Source of the DNA: Streptomyces sp. NBC_01232
Lineage (GTDB): Bacteria; Actinomycetota; Actinomycetes; Streptomycetales; Streptomycetaceae
Direction of reading: 5' to 3'
Assembly: GCF_035989885.1 (NCBI RefSeq)
Contig: NZ_CP108518.1
Location: 4,203,501 to 4,267,500 of the forward strand
Length of the DNA stretch: 64,000 bases
This document shows positions 33,157-42,646 of the stretch, piece by piece. The notes below the pieces were generated by a model. It saw only the letters and a program-made list of their open reading frames with translations, was not told the origin of the DNA and did not search any database. The translations under genes and the position numbers were made by a program. Position 1 is the stretch's first letter. Each line of letters opens with the position of its first letter.

Positions 33157-33774
33157 TCACAGCGGCCGCAGCGCCGGCTCCTTGCGTGCCGCGCCGAGCA
33201 GCCGGTCCAGCGCCAGCTCCACGTCTTCCTTCCAGGACAGTGTCGACCTCAGCTCCAGGCGCAACCGCGGATGCACCGGATGCGGCCGTACGGTCTTGAA
33301 GCCCACCGCCAGGAGATGGTCCGCGGGCAGCAGACACGCCGGGCCCTCCCAGTGCGCATCCCCGAAGGCCTCGATCGCCCGGAACCCCCGTCGCAGCAGG
33401 TCTTTCGCGACCGTCTGGACCATGACCCGCCCCAGCCCCTGCCCCTGATACCCCGGCATGATCCACGCGGTGATCAGCTGGACGGCATCGGGCGAGACCG
33501 GGCTGGTCGGGAAGGCGGTGGCCCGCGGTACGTAGGCGGCCGGCGCGTACAGGACGAAGCCCACCGGAACGTCGTCCACATAGACCACTCGGCCGCAGGA
33601 TCCCCACTCCAGCAGGACGGCGGAGATCCACGCCTCCTTCTCCTGCGCGGGATTACCGGCCTTCACCGCGGCCTCACCGCTGACCGGATCCAGCTCCCAG
33701 AACACACAGGACCGGCAACGACGTGGCAGGTCCTGGAGGTTGTCCAGCGTGAGCGGTACCAGCCGACGACCCAT
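33157..33774 (-). CDS. GNAT-family acetyltransferase
   Basis: 205 residues. The first half has cysteines in CRSCVFWELD. The acetyl-CoA loop is MPGYQGQGLGRVMVQTVAKDLLRRG, about residues 112-136, and a C-terminal helical extension follows. It sits between trxA and parB, where related actinomycetes have a conserved acetyltransferase, so it belongs to the origin-proximal core. Its substrate is unknown. The ATG at 33774 gives the start GRRLVPLTLDNLQDLP; the frame upstream is open but without a better start. It converges on trxA. Confidence 0.85.
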   Translation of the reverse strand: MGRRLVPLTLDNLQDLPRRCRSCVFWELDPVSGEAAVKAGNPAQEKEAWISAVLLEWGSCGRVVYVDDVPVGFVLYAPAAYVPRATAFPTSPVSPDAVQLITAWIMPGYQGQGLGRVMVQTVAKDLLRRGFRAIEAFGDAHWEGPACLLPADHLLAVGFKTVRPHPVHPRLRLELRSTLSWKEDVELALDRLLGAARKEPALRPL

Positions 33775-33876
33775 GAACGCATCGTATCCACTGGTCCATC
33801 GTTCTTCGACAGCAAAGCGAAGGGGCGGACCGCGCCGGTTCACACCCGCGCGATCCGCCCCTCGGCGGCCCAGGAA

Positions 33877-34965
33877 TCACTCCCCGGGGAGACCCTGCTC
33901 CAGCACCCGGCCCTCGCCCGGTGCCAGCGTCCCCAGAATCCGCTCCAGATCCTCCATCGAGGCGAACTCAACGGTGATCTTGCCCTTCTTCTGGCCCAGA
34001 TCCACCTTCACCCGCGTCTCGAACCGGTCCGACAGCCGCGTCGCCAGCTCACTGAGCGCCGGAGCCACCCGCGCACCCGCACGCGGACCCTTCGGCTTCA
34101 CCGCACTCGAAGGCTCCGAGGCCATCAGCGTGACGATCTCCTCGACCGCCCGCACCGACAGACCCTCGGCCACGATCCGGTGGGCCAGCCGGTCCTGCTC
34201 CTCGGAGTCCTCCACCGAGAGCAGGGCCCGCGCATGGCCGGCCGACAGCACACCCGCGGCGACCCGGCGCTGCACCGACGGGGACAGCTTCAGCAGCCGC
34301 AGCGTGTTCGACACCTGAGGCCGCGAACGCCCGATCCGGTCGGCCAGCTGATCGTGGGTGCAGTTGAAGTCCTTGAGCAGCTGGTCGTAGGCCGCGGCCT
34401 CTTCCAGCGGGTTCAGCTGGGCCCGGTGCAGGTTCTCCAGGAGCGCGTCCAGCAGCAGCTTCTCGTCGTCCGTCGCCCGGATGATCGCCGGAATGGCCTC
34501 CAGCCCGGCCTCCCGGCAGGCACGCCAGCGCCGCTCACCCATGATCAGCTCATAGCGACCGGGGGCCGACTGGCGCACCACCACCGGCTGGAGCAGACCC
34601 ACCTCCTGGATGGAGGTCACCAGCTCGGCGAGCGCGTCCTCGTCGAACACATCGCGCGGCTGGCGCGGGTTCGGCGTGATCGCGTCCATCGGGAGCTCCG
34701 CGAACGTCGCTCCCGCCACCCCATTGGCCTCGGCCTCGGGCTCCGGCTCGGCCACCGGTACGACTGCGAGCGATGTTTCACGTGAAACATCGGCTTGTAC
34801 GAGCGCAGCGAGCTTCGCCGCCGCAACACCCCGCTCCGAAGCCAGCGTCGGCACCGCCGACGGAGACGTCGAACCGGCACTGATCACCGGGGGCGTCTTC
34901 TCCTGTGGAGCCGCGGGGATCAGCGCACCGAGCCCCCGCCCAAGACCCCTACGTCGCTCACTCAC
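33877..34965 (-). CDS. parB: Chromosome partitioning protein ParB
   Basis: 362 residues. The conserved start is [14 protein letters not shown] (4-17), the ParA-interacting tip. A linker containing DVSRETS (59-65) follows, encoded by parS site 10. The ParB/Srx CTP-binding region includes NPRQPRDVF and GERRWRAC (143-150), and the HTH (about 205-230) includes [18 protein letters not shown]. The C-terminal dimerisation domain ends [14 protein letters not shown]. ParB loads on parS sites and spreads to organise origins, especially in sporulating hyphae. The GTG start has GGAGGGG upstream and overlaps the parA stop. Confidence 0.96.
   Translation of the reverse strand: MSERRRGLGRGLGALIPAAPQEKTPPVISAGSTSPSAVPTLASERGVAAAKLAALVQADVSRETSLAVVPVAEPEPEAEANGVAGATFAELPMDAITPNPRQPRDVFDEDALAELVTSIQEVGLLQPVVVRQSAPGRYELIMGERRWRACREAGLEAIPAIIRATDDEKLLLDALLENLHRAQLNPLEEAAAYDQLLKDFNCTHDQLADRIGRSRPQVSNTLRLLKLSPSVQRRVAAGVLSAGHARALLSVEDSEEQDRLAHRIVAEGLSVRAVEEIVTLMASEPSSAVKPKGPRAGARVAPALSELATRLSDRFETRVKVDLGQKKGKITVEFASMEDLERILGTLAPGEGRVLEQGLPGE
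34775..34788. promoter_or_regulatory. parS: parS site 10 (inside parB)
   Basis: Perfect GTTTCACGTGAAAC with symmetry extended to 22 bp, encoding part of the linker of ParB itself. Confidence 0.95.
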
Positions 34966-36050
34966 TGGATCCCCTCCGCCACACTCTGCGTGCTGTTCAT
35001 ACCCGGGCCCAGATGGGCGTGCCGAGCTTCGTACTGCATTCCGACCCCCCGATACGCGATCTCTCGCGCCGCCTCCAGGTAGGAGAGGGAACCGCTGGAA
35101 CCCGGGTCGTACGTGAGCACCGTCTGCCCGTAGCTCGGTGCCTCGGAAATGCGCACCGATCGGGGGATGCTCGTCCGCAGCACCTCCTTGCCGAAGTGGC
35201 TGCGCACCTCCTCCGCCACCTGCGAGGCCAGCCTGGTCCTGCCGTCGTACATCGTCAGCAGGATGGTCGACACATGCAGCGTCGGGTTGAGGTGGGCCCG
35301 CACCAGATCGACATTGCGGAGCAGCTGGCCCAGACCCTCCAGTGCGTAGTACTCGCACTGGATCGGGATCAGCACCTCCGCGCCGGCCACCAGCGCGTTC
35401 ACCGTCAGCAGCCCGAGCGAGGGCGGGCAGTCGATCAGGATGTAATCGAGAGGCTGGTCGTAGGCCTGGATCGCCCGCTGGAGGCGGCTCTCCCGCGCCA
35501 CGAGCGACACCAGCTCGATCTCCGCACCCGCCAGGTCGATCGTGGCCGGAGCACAGAAGAGCCCCTCCACGTCCACCACCGGCTGGACGACCTCCAGCAG
35601 GGGCCGGCTGTCCACGAGCACGTCGTAGATGGACGGCACGTCGGCATGGTGGTCGATACCCAGCGCCGTGGACGCATTGCCCTGCGGGTCGAGGTCGACC
35701 ACCAGGACCCGTGCACCGTGGAGAGCCAGCGAGGCCGCCAGGTTCACGGTCGTCGTGGTCTTGCCCACGCCGCCCTTCTGGTTGGCAACCACGATGATCC
35801 GGGTCTGATTCGGCCTGGGCAGCCGCTCTCCGGTACGCCCCAGTGCGTCGACCGCCTGCTGGGCGGCTCGGCCGATGGGGGTGTCGTTGTCTACAAGAGG
35901 CGGAGGCGATGTTTCACGTGAAACATCGTCTCCCCCCGATTCACAGCGGGGACCGGGGACCGGATCGGCCATCGGCCCCGCGAGGTTGGCGTCGGACCGC
36001 ACGGTGTCACTCTCCTCGACATCAGGCTCGCGATGCACAGAGCCTGCCAT
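34962..36050 (-). CDS. parA: Chromosome partitioning ATPase ParA (Soj)
   Basis: 362 residues. A disordered N-terminal region (1-80) contains DVSRETS (42-48) from parS site 11. Deviant Walker A is KGGVGKTT (92-99), with [11 protein letters not shown] (switch I) and LIDCPPSLG (Walker B). ParA binds DNA when ATP-loaded and is released by ParB, moving origins. The ATG at 36050 gives the conserved [14 protein letters not shown] beginning; longer in-frame starts reach the parS at 36197. The gene overlaps parB, so the two are coupled. Confidence 0.95.
   Translation of the reverse strand: MAGSVHREPDVEESDTVRSDANLAGPMADPVPGPRCESGGDDVSRETSPPPLVDNDTPIGRAAQQAVDALGRTGERLPRPNQTRIIVVANQKGGVGKTTTTVNLAASLALHGARVLVVDLDPQGNASTALGIDHHADVPSIYDVLVDSRPLLEVVQPVVDVEGLFCAPATIDLAGAEIELVSLVARESRLQRAIQAYDQPLDYILIDCPPSLGLLTVNALVAGAEVLIPIQCEYYALEGLGQLLRNVDLVRAHLNPTLHVSTILLTMYDGRTRLASQVAEEVRSHFGKEVLRTSIPRSVRISEAPSYGQTVLTYDPGSSGSLSYLEAAREIAYRGVGMQYEARHAHLGPGMNSTQSVAEGIQ
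35911..35924. promoter_or_regulatory. parS: parS site 11 (inside parA)
   Basis: Perfect GTTTCACGTGAAAC with 22-bp symmetry, encoding part of the ParA linker. Confidence 0.95.
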
Positions 36051-36196
36051 GTCACCCGGGTCGCGAACCAGCGGGGCCTGTACTCCTGTGGATGAATCCA
36101 CCGATGTGGACAACTCCGTCCCCCTTGCGTCCTTGCGGTGGAGGGGGGACGCGGCCGCACGGCCGCGGCTGATGATTCCGTGCAGCAGAGAGCGAC

Positions 36197-36210
36197 GTTT
36201 CACGTGAAAC
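36197..36210. promoter_or_regulatory. parS: parS site 12 (upstream of parA)
   Basis: Perfect GTTTCACGTGAAAC, 147 bp before the parA start and within the region likely to hold the parAB promoter. ParB bound here could affect parAB transcription. Confidence 0.95.
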
Positions 36211-36326
36211 ACGATGCCCGGACGGAGTCTCCAGGCCTCTACGACACTCCGAAATCCATACCTATAGGGACCAACACGGATGAAATCTCCGCGTGGGCCC
36301 TGGGCATCAGCGAAATCAGCTGAGCG

Positions 36327-37043
36327 TCACCGACGCCGACGGGTGCGTCCCACCCGGGCCGCCTTAGCCCGCTTGGCCGCGAACCTCACCCCACCGGGGC
36401 TCTCTCCGACCTCGACCCGCACCACCGTCGACAGCGGATCCACCAGACCCTCGCCCACGTGCAGCACCGAGGTCTTCACCACACCCAGCTTCGCCAGCGC
36501 CGTCTTCGCAGACACCAGTTCCTCGTCCGCGGTGTCGCCCTTCAGCGCCAGCATCTCGCCGTACGGACGCAGCAGGGGCACGCCCCAGCCGGCCAGCCGG
36601 TCCAGGGGAGCCACCGCCCGCGCCGTCACCACGTGCACCGGCTGGAGCTTGCCCAGGACCTCCTCGGCCCGCCCGCGCATTACCGTGACGTGGTCCAGGC
36701 CCAGCAGCTCCACGGCCTCCTGGAGGAAGGTCGTCCGCCGCAGCAGGGGCTCGAGCAGCGTGATCTTGAGATCGCGTCGCACCAGAGCGAGCGGGATACC
36801 GGGCAGACCCGCGCCCGAGCCCACGTCGCACACGGTGACGCCCTTGGGCACCACCTCCGACAGCACAGCGCAGTTCAGCAGGTGCCGCTCCCACAGGCGC
36901 GGCACCTCACGCGGCCCGATCAGGCCGCGCTTGACTCCCGCGTCGGCCAGCAGCTCCGCGTACCGCACAGCTTCCGGGAAAAACTCACCGAACACCGCGC
37001 GCGCCTCTTCAGGCGCCGGGGGAAGCTCAGCTGCCTCCGTCAC
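36327..37043 (-). CDS. rsmG: 16S rRNA (guanine527-N7)-methyltransferase RsmG
   Basis: 238 residues. The class I SAM-binding motif is DVGSGAGLPGIP (73-84), with the RsmG pattern RLWERHLLNCAVL before it and TARAVAPLDRLAGWGVPLL after. It methylates G527 of 16S rRNA; loss gives low-level streptomycin resistance and, in Streptomyces, antibiotic overproduction. The GTG at 37043 is preceded by GGAAGGACGG. The last residues are basic (AAKRAKAARVGRTRRRR). Its gene lies between parA and jag, as in most actinomycetes. Confidence 0.96.
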   Translation of the reverse strand: MTEAAELPPAPEEARAVFGEFFPEAVRYAELLADAGVKRGLIGPREVPRLWERHLLNCAVLSEVVPKGVTVCDVGSGAGLPGIPLALVRRDLKITLLEPLLRRTTFLQEAVELLGLDHVTVMRGRAEEVLGKLQPVHVVTARAVAPLDRLAGWGVPLLRPYGEMLALKGDTADEELVSAKTALAKLGVVKTSVLHVGEGLVDPLSTVVRVEVGESPGGVRFAAKRAKAARVGRTRRRR

Positions 37044-37130
37044 GGGGACCGTCCTTCCGTACCGCATGGTTCTGAAAAACCACGTCTTCAAGGTGAAGCG
37101 TCATTCACTTGCCATGCCAGGCTGACAAAC

Positions 37131-37163
37131 TTCGGCCCCGCCTGCGACACAGACGGGGCCGAA
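37131..37163 (-). terminator. Terminator after jag
   Basis: A 10-bp stem TTCGGCCCCG with its complement and a 13-nt loop, 16 bp after the jag stop. It separates the yidC operon from rsmG-parA-parB. Confidence 0.75.
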
Positions 37164-37178
37164 CACTCGCTCTGGCGA

Positions 37179-37691
37179 TCAGGCCGGGAGCACAACGACG
37201 AAGCGCTGCGGCTCCTCGCCCTCGGACTCGCTCTTCAGGCCGGCGGCCGCCACGGCGTCGTGGACGACCTTCCGCTCGAACGGGGTCATCGGGGCCAGCT
37301 TCATCGGCTCGCCGGACGCCTTCACGTCCGCCGCCGCCTGGGCGCCCAGCGCCGCCAGCTCCTCGCGCTTCTTCGCGCGGAACCCGGCGATGTCCAGCAT
37401 CAGCCGGCTGCGGTCCCCGGTCTCCCGGTGCACGGCGAGGCGGGTCAGCTCCTGCAGAGCCTCCAGGACCTCGCCGTCGCGGCCCACGAGCTTCTGCAGG
37501 TCGCGGCTGGCGGAGTCACTGACGATCGACACCGCGGCCCGGTCGGCCTCGACGTCCATGTCGATGTCGCCGTCCAGGTCGGCGATGTCCAGCAGACCCT
37601 CGAGGTAGTCGGCCGCGATCTCACCCTCCTGCTCGAGGCGGGTCAGGGTGTCGCCACTCTCAGCGGCGGCGGTGGTGGTGCCTTCCGTCAC
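37179..37691 (-). CDS. jag: Jag/KhpB-like RNA-binding protein (KH + R3H)
   Basis: 170 residues. The KH-like middle domain includes GRDGEVLEALQELTRLAVHRETGDRSRLMLDIAG, and the C-terminal R3H domain has LAPMTPFERKVVHDAVAAAGLKSESEGEEPQRFVVVLP. The N-terminus (EGEIAADYLEGLLDIADLDGDIDMDVEADRA) is short and lacks the long Jag_N helix. In other bacteria it pairs with KhpA and affects cell-wall growth and division. It follows yidC by 15 bp in the same operon. Confidence 0.92.
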   Translation of the reverse strand: MTEGTTTAAAESGDTLTRLEQEGEIAADYLEGLLDIADLDGDIDMDVEADRAAVSIVSDSASRDLQKLVGRDGEVLEALQELTRLAVHRETGDRSRLMLDIAGFRAKKREELAALGAQAAADVKASGEPMKLAPMTPFERKVVHDAVAAAGLKSESEGEEPQRFVVVLPA

Positions 37692-37706
37692 GGGAGGGAC
37701 TCCTTC

Positions 37707-38810
37707 TTACTTCTTGGGAGAGGGCTTGCTGGGGGTCTGACGCTGCGACTTCGACTGGCGCTTCGGCTGCTGCCGCTTCGCGGCACCGCCGCTCGCCGCG
37801 TCCGAGTCTGCCGTCGCCTCGACGCTCTTGATGACGGAGCCGTCGGGCTGGGCGGCCATGCCCTGCTTGGTGAGGGCCGCGATGAACTTGCGCTCGTTGT
37901 CGTTGCGGTCCGGGCCCTTGGCGACGATCGCCGCGACGACCCTCTTCCTGCCCCGGCCCTTGAGCTCGCCGTGCGAGGTGACCTGCTTCAGCAGACGGCC
38001 CAGGTACTGGTCCTGCGCCTTGCTGCCCGGCGTCGGGTTCTGGTTGATCACGTACATCTGCTGACCCATGGTCCACACGTTCGTGGTCAGCCAGTAGACG
38101 AGAACACCGACGGGGAAGTTGATGCCCATGACCGCGAAGATCACCGGGAAGATGTACATCAGCATCTTCTGCTGCTGCATGAACGGGGTCTTGACCGAGA
38201 GGTCCACGTTCTTCTGCATCAGCTGACGCTGGGTGTAGAACTGCGACAGCGACATCATGATGATCATGACCGCGGTGACGATCCGGACGTCCGTCAGGGT
38301 CGCGCCCAGGGCGGCGACCTTCTCCGGGCTGTCCATGAACTTCGCGGCGATCGGCGCACCGAAGATCTTGGCCGCTCGGGCGCTGTCGACCAGCTGCTGG
38401 TCCATCGCGCCGACGGCCTTGCCATCGGCGATGTTCGACAGCACGTGGTAGAGCGCGAAGAAGAACGGGGACTGCGCCAGGATGGGCAGGCACGAGGAGA
38501 GCGGGTTGGTACCCGTCTCCTTGTACAGCTTCATCATCTCTTCGGACTGACGCTGCTTGTCGTTCTTGTAGCGCTCCTGGATCGCCTTCATCTTCGGCTG
38601 GAGCGCCTGCATACCCCGCGTCGCCTTGATCTGCTTCACGAAGAGCGGGATCAGACAGATACGGATCAAGATCACTAGGGACACGATGGACAGGCCCCAG
38701 GCCCACCCACTCGACTCACCGAAGATCGCCCCGTACATCGAGTGGAACTGGACGATGATCCACGAGACGGGGTAAGTGATAAAGCTGAACAGACTGGCAA
38801 TCGTGTCCAC
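37707..38810 (-). CDS. yidC: Membrane protein insertase YidC
   Basis: 367 residues, the short Gram-positive type without the large periplasmic domain. Five helices are predicted: near 10-30, 33-55, 100-120, about 168-190 and 205-230. The hydrophilic groove region contains [25 protein letters not shown] and [12 protein letters not shown]. The C-terminal tail is very basic with [23 protein letters not shown], for ribosome binding. It inserts small membrane proteins with or without Sec. It lies 3 bp after yidD and before jag, a conserved order. Confidence 0.96.
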   Translation of the reverse strand: MDTIASLFSFITYPVSWIIVQFHSMYGAIFGESSGWAWGLSIVSLVILIRICLIPLFVKQIKATRGMQALQPKMKAIQERYKNDKQRQSEEMMKLYKETGTNPLSSCLPILAQSPFFFALYHVLSNIADGKAVGAMDQQLVDSARAAKIFGAPIAAKFMDSPEKVAALGATLTDVRIVTAVMIIMMSLSQFYTQRQLMQKNVDLSVKTPFMQQQKMLMYIFPVIFAVMGINFPVGVLVYWLTTNVWTMGQQMYVINQNPTPGSKAQDQYLGRLLKQVTSHGELKGRGRKRVVAAIVAKGPDRNDNERKFIAALTKQGMAAQPDGSVIKSVEATADSDAASGGAAKRQQPKRQSKSQRQTPSKPSPKK

Positions 38811-38813
38811 TAA

Positions 38814-39095
38814 TCAGGCTCCTTGAGCATTGCGAGATCTACGCAACGCACTGCGCAGCTGCTCGTGCCAACGCGGGCGTTTACGGGGTGGGACGTGGTC
38901 CACGCCACCCGGGGACCACGGATTGCACCGCAGGATCCGCCAGGCGGTCAGGACCGTCCCCTTCACCGCACCATGCCGGTCGATGGCCGTGTACCCGTAG
39001 TGCGAACACGACGGGTAGTAGCGGCACACCGGCCCGAGCAGCGGACTGATCGTCCACTGGTACAGCTTGATCAAAGCGAGCAGCGGGTACTTCAT
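38814..39095 (-). CDS. yidD: Membrane protein insertion efficiency factor YidD
   Basis: 93 residues with the family core [39 protein letters not shown] and [19 protein letters not shown]. The protein helps insertion of membrane proteins together with YidC. It overlaps the end of rnpA by ATGA, and yidC follows within 3 bp, so all three are coupled. Confidence 0.96.
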   Translation of the reverse strand: MKYPLLALIKLYQWTISPLLGPVCRYYPSCSHYGYTAIDRHGAVKGTVLTAWRILRCNPWSPGGVDHVPPRKRPRWHEQLRSALRRSRNAQGA

Positions 39096-39466
39096 CGAGC
39101 CACGCCTCCAAGGAGCCGCACCAGAGCGGCATCCAGGTCCCGGGCCAGCTCGTCGGGGCCGGCATCGCCCGCTCCGGGCAACGCTCGTACCACCACCAGG
39201 CTACCGGCGGGCAGCTGAGACAGCCGCTCGCGGACCAGATGGCGCAGACGGCGCTTCACCCGGTTACGTATGACGGCATTGCCGACAGCCTTGCTGACGA
39301 CGAAACCCGCACGCGACGAGGGATCGATCTCCCCCGACTCGTGCGGGTCCGTTGCACCGCTTGTACGTAGATGGACGACGAGGAGCGGGCGACCAGCCCG
39401 ACGACCTCGGCGTACCGCGCTCGCGAAGTCCTCGCGCCGCCTCAGCCGATTCTCGGGAGACAGCAC
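39092..39466 (-). CDS. rnpA: Ribonuclease P protein component
   Basis: 124 residues. The family start is [21 protein letters not shown], and the RNR motif is [28 protein letters not shown]. With RNase P RNA (not in this window) it removes 5' leaders of pre-tRNAs. The GTG at 39466 gives the conserved beginning; the upstream open frame is out of rpmH and has no ribosome site. The gene lies 20 bp downstream of rpmH. Confidence 0.95.
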   Translation of the reverse strand: MLSPENRLRRREDFASAVRRGRRAGRPLLVVHLRTSGATDPHESGEIDPSSRAGFVVSKAVGNAVIRNRVKRRLRHLVRERLSQLPAGSLVVVRALPGAGDAGPDELARDLDAALVRLLGGVAR

Positions 39467-39486
39467 GACGTCACGACCTGCGTGGG

Positions 39487-39624
39487 TTACGCGGAAAGGG
39501 CGGCGCGGCCCTTGCCACGACGGTTCGCGAGGATCGCGCGACCGGCACGGGTACGCATCCGCAGGCGGAAGCCGTGGGTCTTGGCACGACGGCGGTTGTT
39601 CGGCTGGAAGGTGCGCTTGCTCAC
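39487..39624 (-). CDS. rpmH: 50S ribosomal protein L34
   Basis: A 45-residue gene, which translates as [19 protein letters not shown] followed by [19 protein letters not shown], the L34 signature. The start codon is GTG at 39624 with GGAG about 9 bp before it, and the stop is TAA. L34 binds 23S rRNA. It opens the rpmH-rnpA-yidD-yidC-jag series and is divergent from dnaA, the almost universal arrangement next to bacterial origins. Confidence 0.97.
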   Translation of the reverse strand: MSKRTFQPNNRRRAKTHGFRLRMRTRAGRAILANRRGKGRAALSA

Positions 39625-39858
39625 TCGGGGGCTCCAGAGAATGAATCGTTGTGGCGGGACATCGCCTGGCTGTCACCGTGCGCCCACGAGGAAACTCGCG
39701 TGTTCGCCCGAGTGGCACCGCTAAATGATCACTAACAGTGACCTTCGCCCATCGGTAGGCAGGCGGCAGCAGCCATCGACAACTCGACCTCGTTACGGTA
39801 CGCGCGGCTACGCCATCCGGTCAAACCGAGCCGACGTGGCCCCACACTGTGCACAGGC

Positions 39859-39867
39859 TGTGGACAA
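39859..39867 (-). promoter_or_regulatory. DnaA box in the dnaA promoter region
   Basis: TGTGGACAA, i.e. a perfect TTGTCCACA on the minus strand, inside ACAGGCTGTGGACAAC, a 16-mer also found in oriC (42051-42066). It lies a few bp before TTGAAC (39872-39877) and TACCGT (39896-39901), an 18-bp-spaced possible dnaA promoter, so autorepression by DnaA is likely. The rest of the 355-bp spacer (39625-39979) shows no gene. Confidence 0.7.
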
Positions 39868-39979
39868 CGACTTGAACCGTACCCGCTGGCCTGACTACCG
39901 TTGTCCGACCCCTGATTTTTTGTCCCGACCGTCCCAAAGAACCACACATTCGTGGGACCCCTGTGAGAGAGCGTGCTCT

Positions 39980-41770
39980 GTGGCTGACGTACCTGCCGAT
40001 CTTGCCGCAGTGTGGCCAAGGGTGCTCGAGAAGCTCCTCGGGGAGGGACAGCCGGGGATCGAACCCAAGGACAAGCAGTGGGTCGAGCGGTGTCAGCCCC
40101 TGGCACTCGTCGCCGACACCGCACTGCTCGCCGTCCCCAATGAATGGGGCAAGCGCGTCCTCGAGGGCCGGCTCGCCCCACTGATCAGCGACGCGCTGAG
40201 CCGTGAGTGCGGCCGCCCCATCCGGATCGCCATCACCGTGGACGACTCCGCCGGCGAGCCCGCGCCCCCGGCCCCCGCGCAGCAGCAGGGCGGGTACGAG
40301 CCGTACGGCGGCCAGCGCTCCGGCGGCGGCCCCGGCGACGACCAGCTCCCCACGGCCCGCCCTGCCTACCCGGACTACCAGCAGCAGCGCCCCGAGCCCG
40401 GCGCCTGGCCCCGCGGCGGCCAGCAGGACGACTACGGCTGGCAGCAGCCGCGCCTCGGCGGCTTCCCCGAGCGCGACCCGTACGCCTCCCCGCAGCCGGG
40501 CTACCTCCAGCAGTCCGAGCCCTCCGGCTACGACCAGGGCTCCTACGAGCAGCAGAAGTACGAGCAGTCCCCGTACGAGTCCCAGCAGCAGCACCAGGGG
40601 CAGCACCAGGGCCATCAGTACGAGCAACAGAAGTACGAGCCCCAGCAGTACGAGCAGCCGGCGCCGCGCCAGGCGCCCGGCCGGCCCGCGGCGCCCCCGT
40701 CCCCCTCCGGCGGCTCCACGTCGGGCCCGCTGGAGCCGACCGCCCGGCTGAACCCCAAGTACCTCTTCGACACCTTCGTCATCGGCGCCTCCAACCGCTT
40801 CGCGCACGCCGCCGCGGTGGCCGTCGCCGAGGCGCCCGCGAAGGCCTACAACCCCCTCTTCGTCTACGGGGAGTCGGGCCTGGGCAAGACGCACCTGCTG
40901 CACGCCATCGGGCACTACGCGCGGAGCCTCTACCCCGGCACCCGGGTGCGGTATGTGAGCTCCGAGGAGTTCACCAACGAGTTCATCAACTCCATCCGCG
41001 ACGGCAAGGGCGACGCGTTCCGCAAGCGCTACCGCGAGATGGACATCCTGCTCGTCGACGACATCCAGTTCCTCGCGAGCAAGGAGTCGACGCAGGAGGA
41101 GTTCTTCCACACCTTCAATACGCTCCACAACGCGAACAAGCAGATCGTCCTCTCCTCCGACCGGCCGCCCAAGCAGCTGGTCACCCTGGAGGACCGGCTC
41201 CGCAACCGCTTCGAGTGGGGCCTGATCACCGACGTCCAGCCGCCCGAGCTGGAGACGCGCATCGCGATCCTTCGCAAGAAGGCGGTCCAGGAGCAGCTCA
41301 ACGCCCCGCCGGAGGTACTGGAGTTCATCGCCTCCCGCATCTCGCGCAACATCCGCGAGCTGGAGGGGGCGCTGATCCGGGTCACGGCCTTCGCGAGCCT
41401 CAACCGGCAGCCGGTGGACCTGGGTCTGACCGAGGACGTCCTGAAGAACCTGATCCCGGGCGGCGAGGACAGCGCGCCCGAGATCACCGCCTCGGACATC
41501 ATGGCGGCCACCGCCGACTACTTCGGGCTGACCGTGGACGACCTGTGCGGCTCCTCGCGCAGCCGGGTCCTGGTCACTGCCCGCCAGATCGCCATGTATC
41601 TGTGCCGGGAGCTCACGGACCTGTCCCTGCCCAAGATCGGGGCGCAGTTCGGCGGACGTGACCACACGACCGTCATGCACGCGGACCGCAAGATCCGCGC
41701 TCTGATGGCCGAGCGCCGCTCCATCTACAACCAGGTCACCGAGCTCACCAACCGCATCAAGAACGCCTGA
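39980..41770 (+). CDS. dnaA: Chromosomal replication initiator DnaA
   Basis: 596 residues. Domain I (1-92) starts [19 protein letters not shown]. Domain II (about 93-255) is unusually long and rich in Gln, Tyr, Pro, Gly and Ser (for example [20 protein letters not shown]). Domain III has Walker A GESGLGKT (about 297-304) and Walker [11 protein letters not shown]. Domain IV has the DnaA signature [15 protein letters not shown] (about 558-572) for box recognition. DnaA-ATP opens oriC. The GTG at 39980 follows GAGAGAG. The long domain II is a Streptomyces trait. Confidence 0.98.
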   Translation: MADVPADLAAVWPRVLEKLLGEGQPGIEPKDKQWVERCQPLALVADTALLAVPNEWGKRVLEGRLAPLISDALSRECGRPIRIAITVDDSAGEPAPPAPAQQQGGYEPYGGQRSGGGPGDDQLPTARPAYPDYQQQRPEPGAWPRGGQQDDYGWQQPRLGGFPERDPYASPQPGYLQQSEPSGYDQGSYEQQKYEQSPYESQQQHQGQHQGHQYEQQKYEPQQYEQPAPRQAPGRPAAPPSPSGGSTSGPLEPTARLNPKYLFDTFVIGASNRFAHAAAVAVAEAPAKAYNPLFVYGESGLGKTHLLHAIGHYARSLYPGTRVRYVSSEEFTNEFINSIRDGKGDAFRKRYREMDILLVDDIQFLASKESTQEEFFHTFNTLHNANKQIVLSSDRPPKQLVTLEDRLRNRFEWGLITDVQPPELETRIAILRKKAVQEQLNAPPEVLEFIASRISRNIRELEGALIRVTAFASLNRQPVDLGLTEDVLKNLIPGGEDSAPEITASDIMAATADYFGLTVDDLCGSSRSRVLVTARQIAMYLCRELTDLSLPKIGAQFGGRDHTTVMHADRKIRALMAERRSIYNQVTELTNRIKNA

Positions 41771-42646
41771 GCGCGGCGCCCCACCACCCGGTCCGGGGCC
41801 GCCTCAGGGCCCCTTCAAACGCTTTCAGAGGGCGCTCCCGGTCCACAACGGGGGCGCCCTTCTTCGTTCGCGCGCCCCTGACCTGTTCGAATACGCCCCC
41901 GGTGGAGCAACTCATCCACAGATTGGGAGACTTTCTTCCGTCCACACCCTGGGGACGGGTCACGTCGCCCACAATCTGTCCACAGGCATGCGGGGTGAGT
42001 CTCCATCAGGGCAGGTCAGGACCCTGTGGAATTGTGCACAAACGTCATCCACAGGCTGTGGACAACTATTTCGTCCACAGCGCTGTCCACGGCGTTGTCC
42101 ACCGTCGGCCCACAGGTTTCCACCTCCTGTGCACAGGATCCGCTGTGTTCTCCACACCCTTGTCCACTGTTCGGCAACGCACCACCCCCTCTCACCGTCC
42201 GGAGTGAAAGCGGTCACACGGATGTAGACGTTTGGGTTGTGGAGTACCGGGGGAAAGCTGGGGACGCACCTGTGGACTAATCGGGGTCACCTGGGGACAG
42301 CCTGTGCAGAACTTTTTGTTCTCCACAGGGACACGGGGTTGTCCACCGGTGTCACCCACAGGGTCGGTGGATAAAAAACCGGGGTTGACCTGCGAGAACG
42401 GGCTTATCCACCGTTTCCACAGGCCCTACTACTACCCCCATAGAGAGTTAGGCCGGTTTCGGTTTTCAAGCGGGTCCTGTGCACAACTCGTCGAGAGCCC
42501 GCCCCGACGCCTCGCTCCCGACTTGACCGCCAGCCGCACCGAGTGTCGGCGCCGTACGTCAGACTGGTCCCCGGCATCGGTCGAGGCATCGACGAGCCGA
42601 CGACGAAGGCCGGCAGACGAGCGAGCAACAGCAGGAGGCGGTTCCG
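41771..42646. other. oriC: Replication origin oriC
   Basis: The 876-bp dnaA-dnaN spacer. I read about nineteen DnaA-box-like 9-mers. Starts (plus unless marked): 41839, 41912, 41938, 41976, 42045, 42057 (minus, TTGTCCACA), 42071, 42083, 42095, 42148, 42160, 42238 (minus), 42271 (minus), 42319, 42339, 42352, 42366 (minus), 42404, 42413. Several are exactly 12 bp apart (42045/42057, 42071/42083/42095, 42148/42160). Short AT-richer patches occur at 42311-42320 and 42371-42378. The last 220 bp before dnaN have no boxes and probably carry its promoter. No gene is seen. Confidence 0.95.
41829..41860 (+). terminator. dnaA terminator
   Basis: A 12-bp stem (AGGGCGCTCCCG with CGGGGGCGCCCT, one G-U pair) and an 8-nt loop, followed by TCTTCGTT, 58 bp after the dnaA stop. 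A degenerate DnaA box overlaps its loop. Confidence 0.75.
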
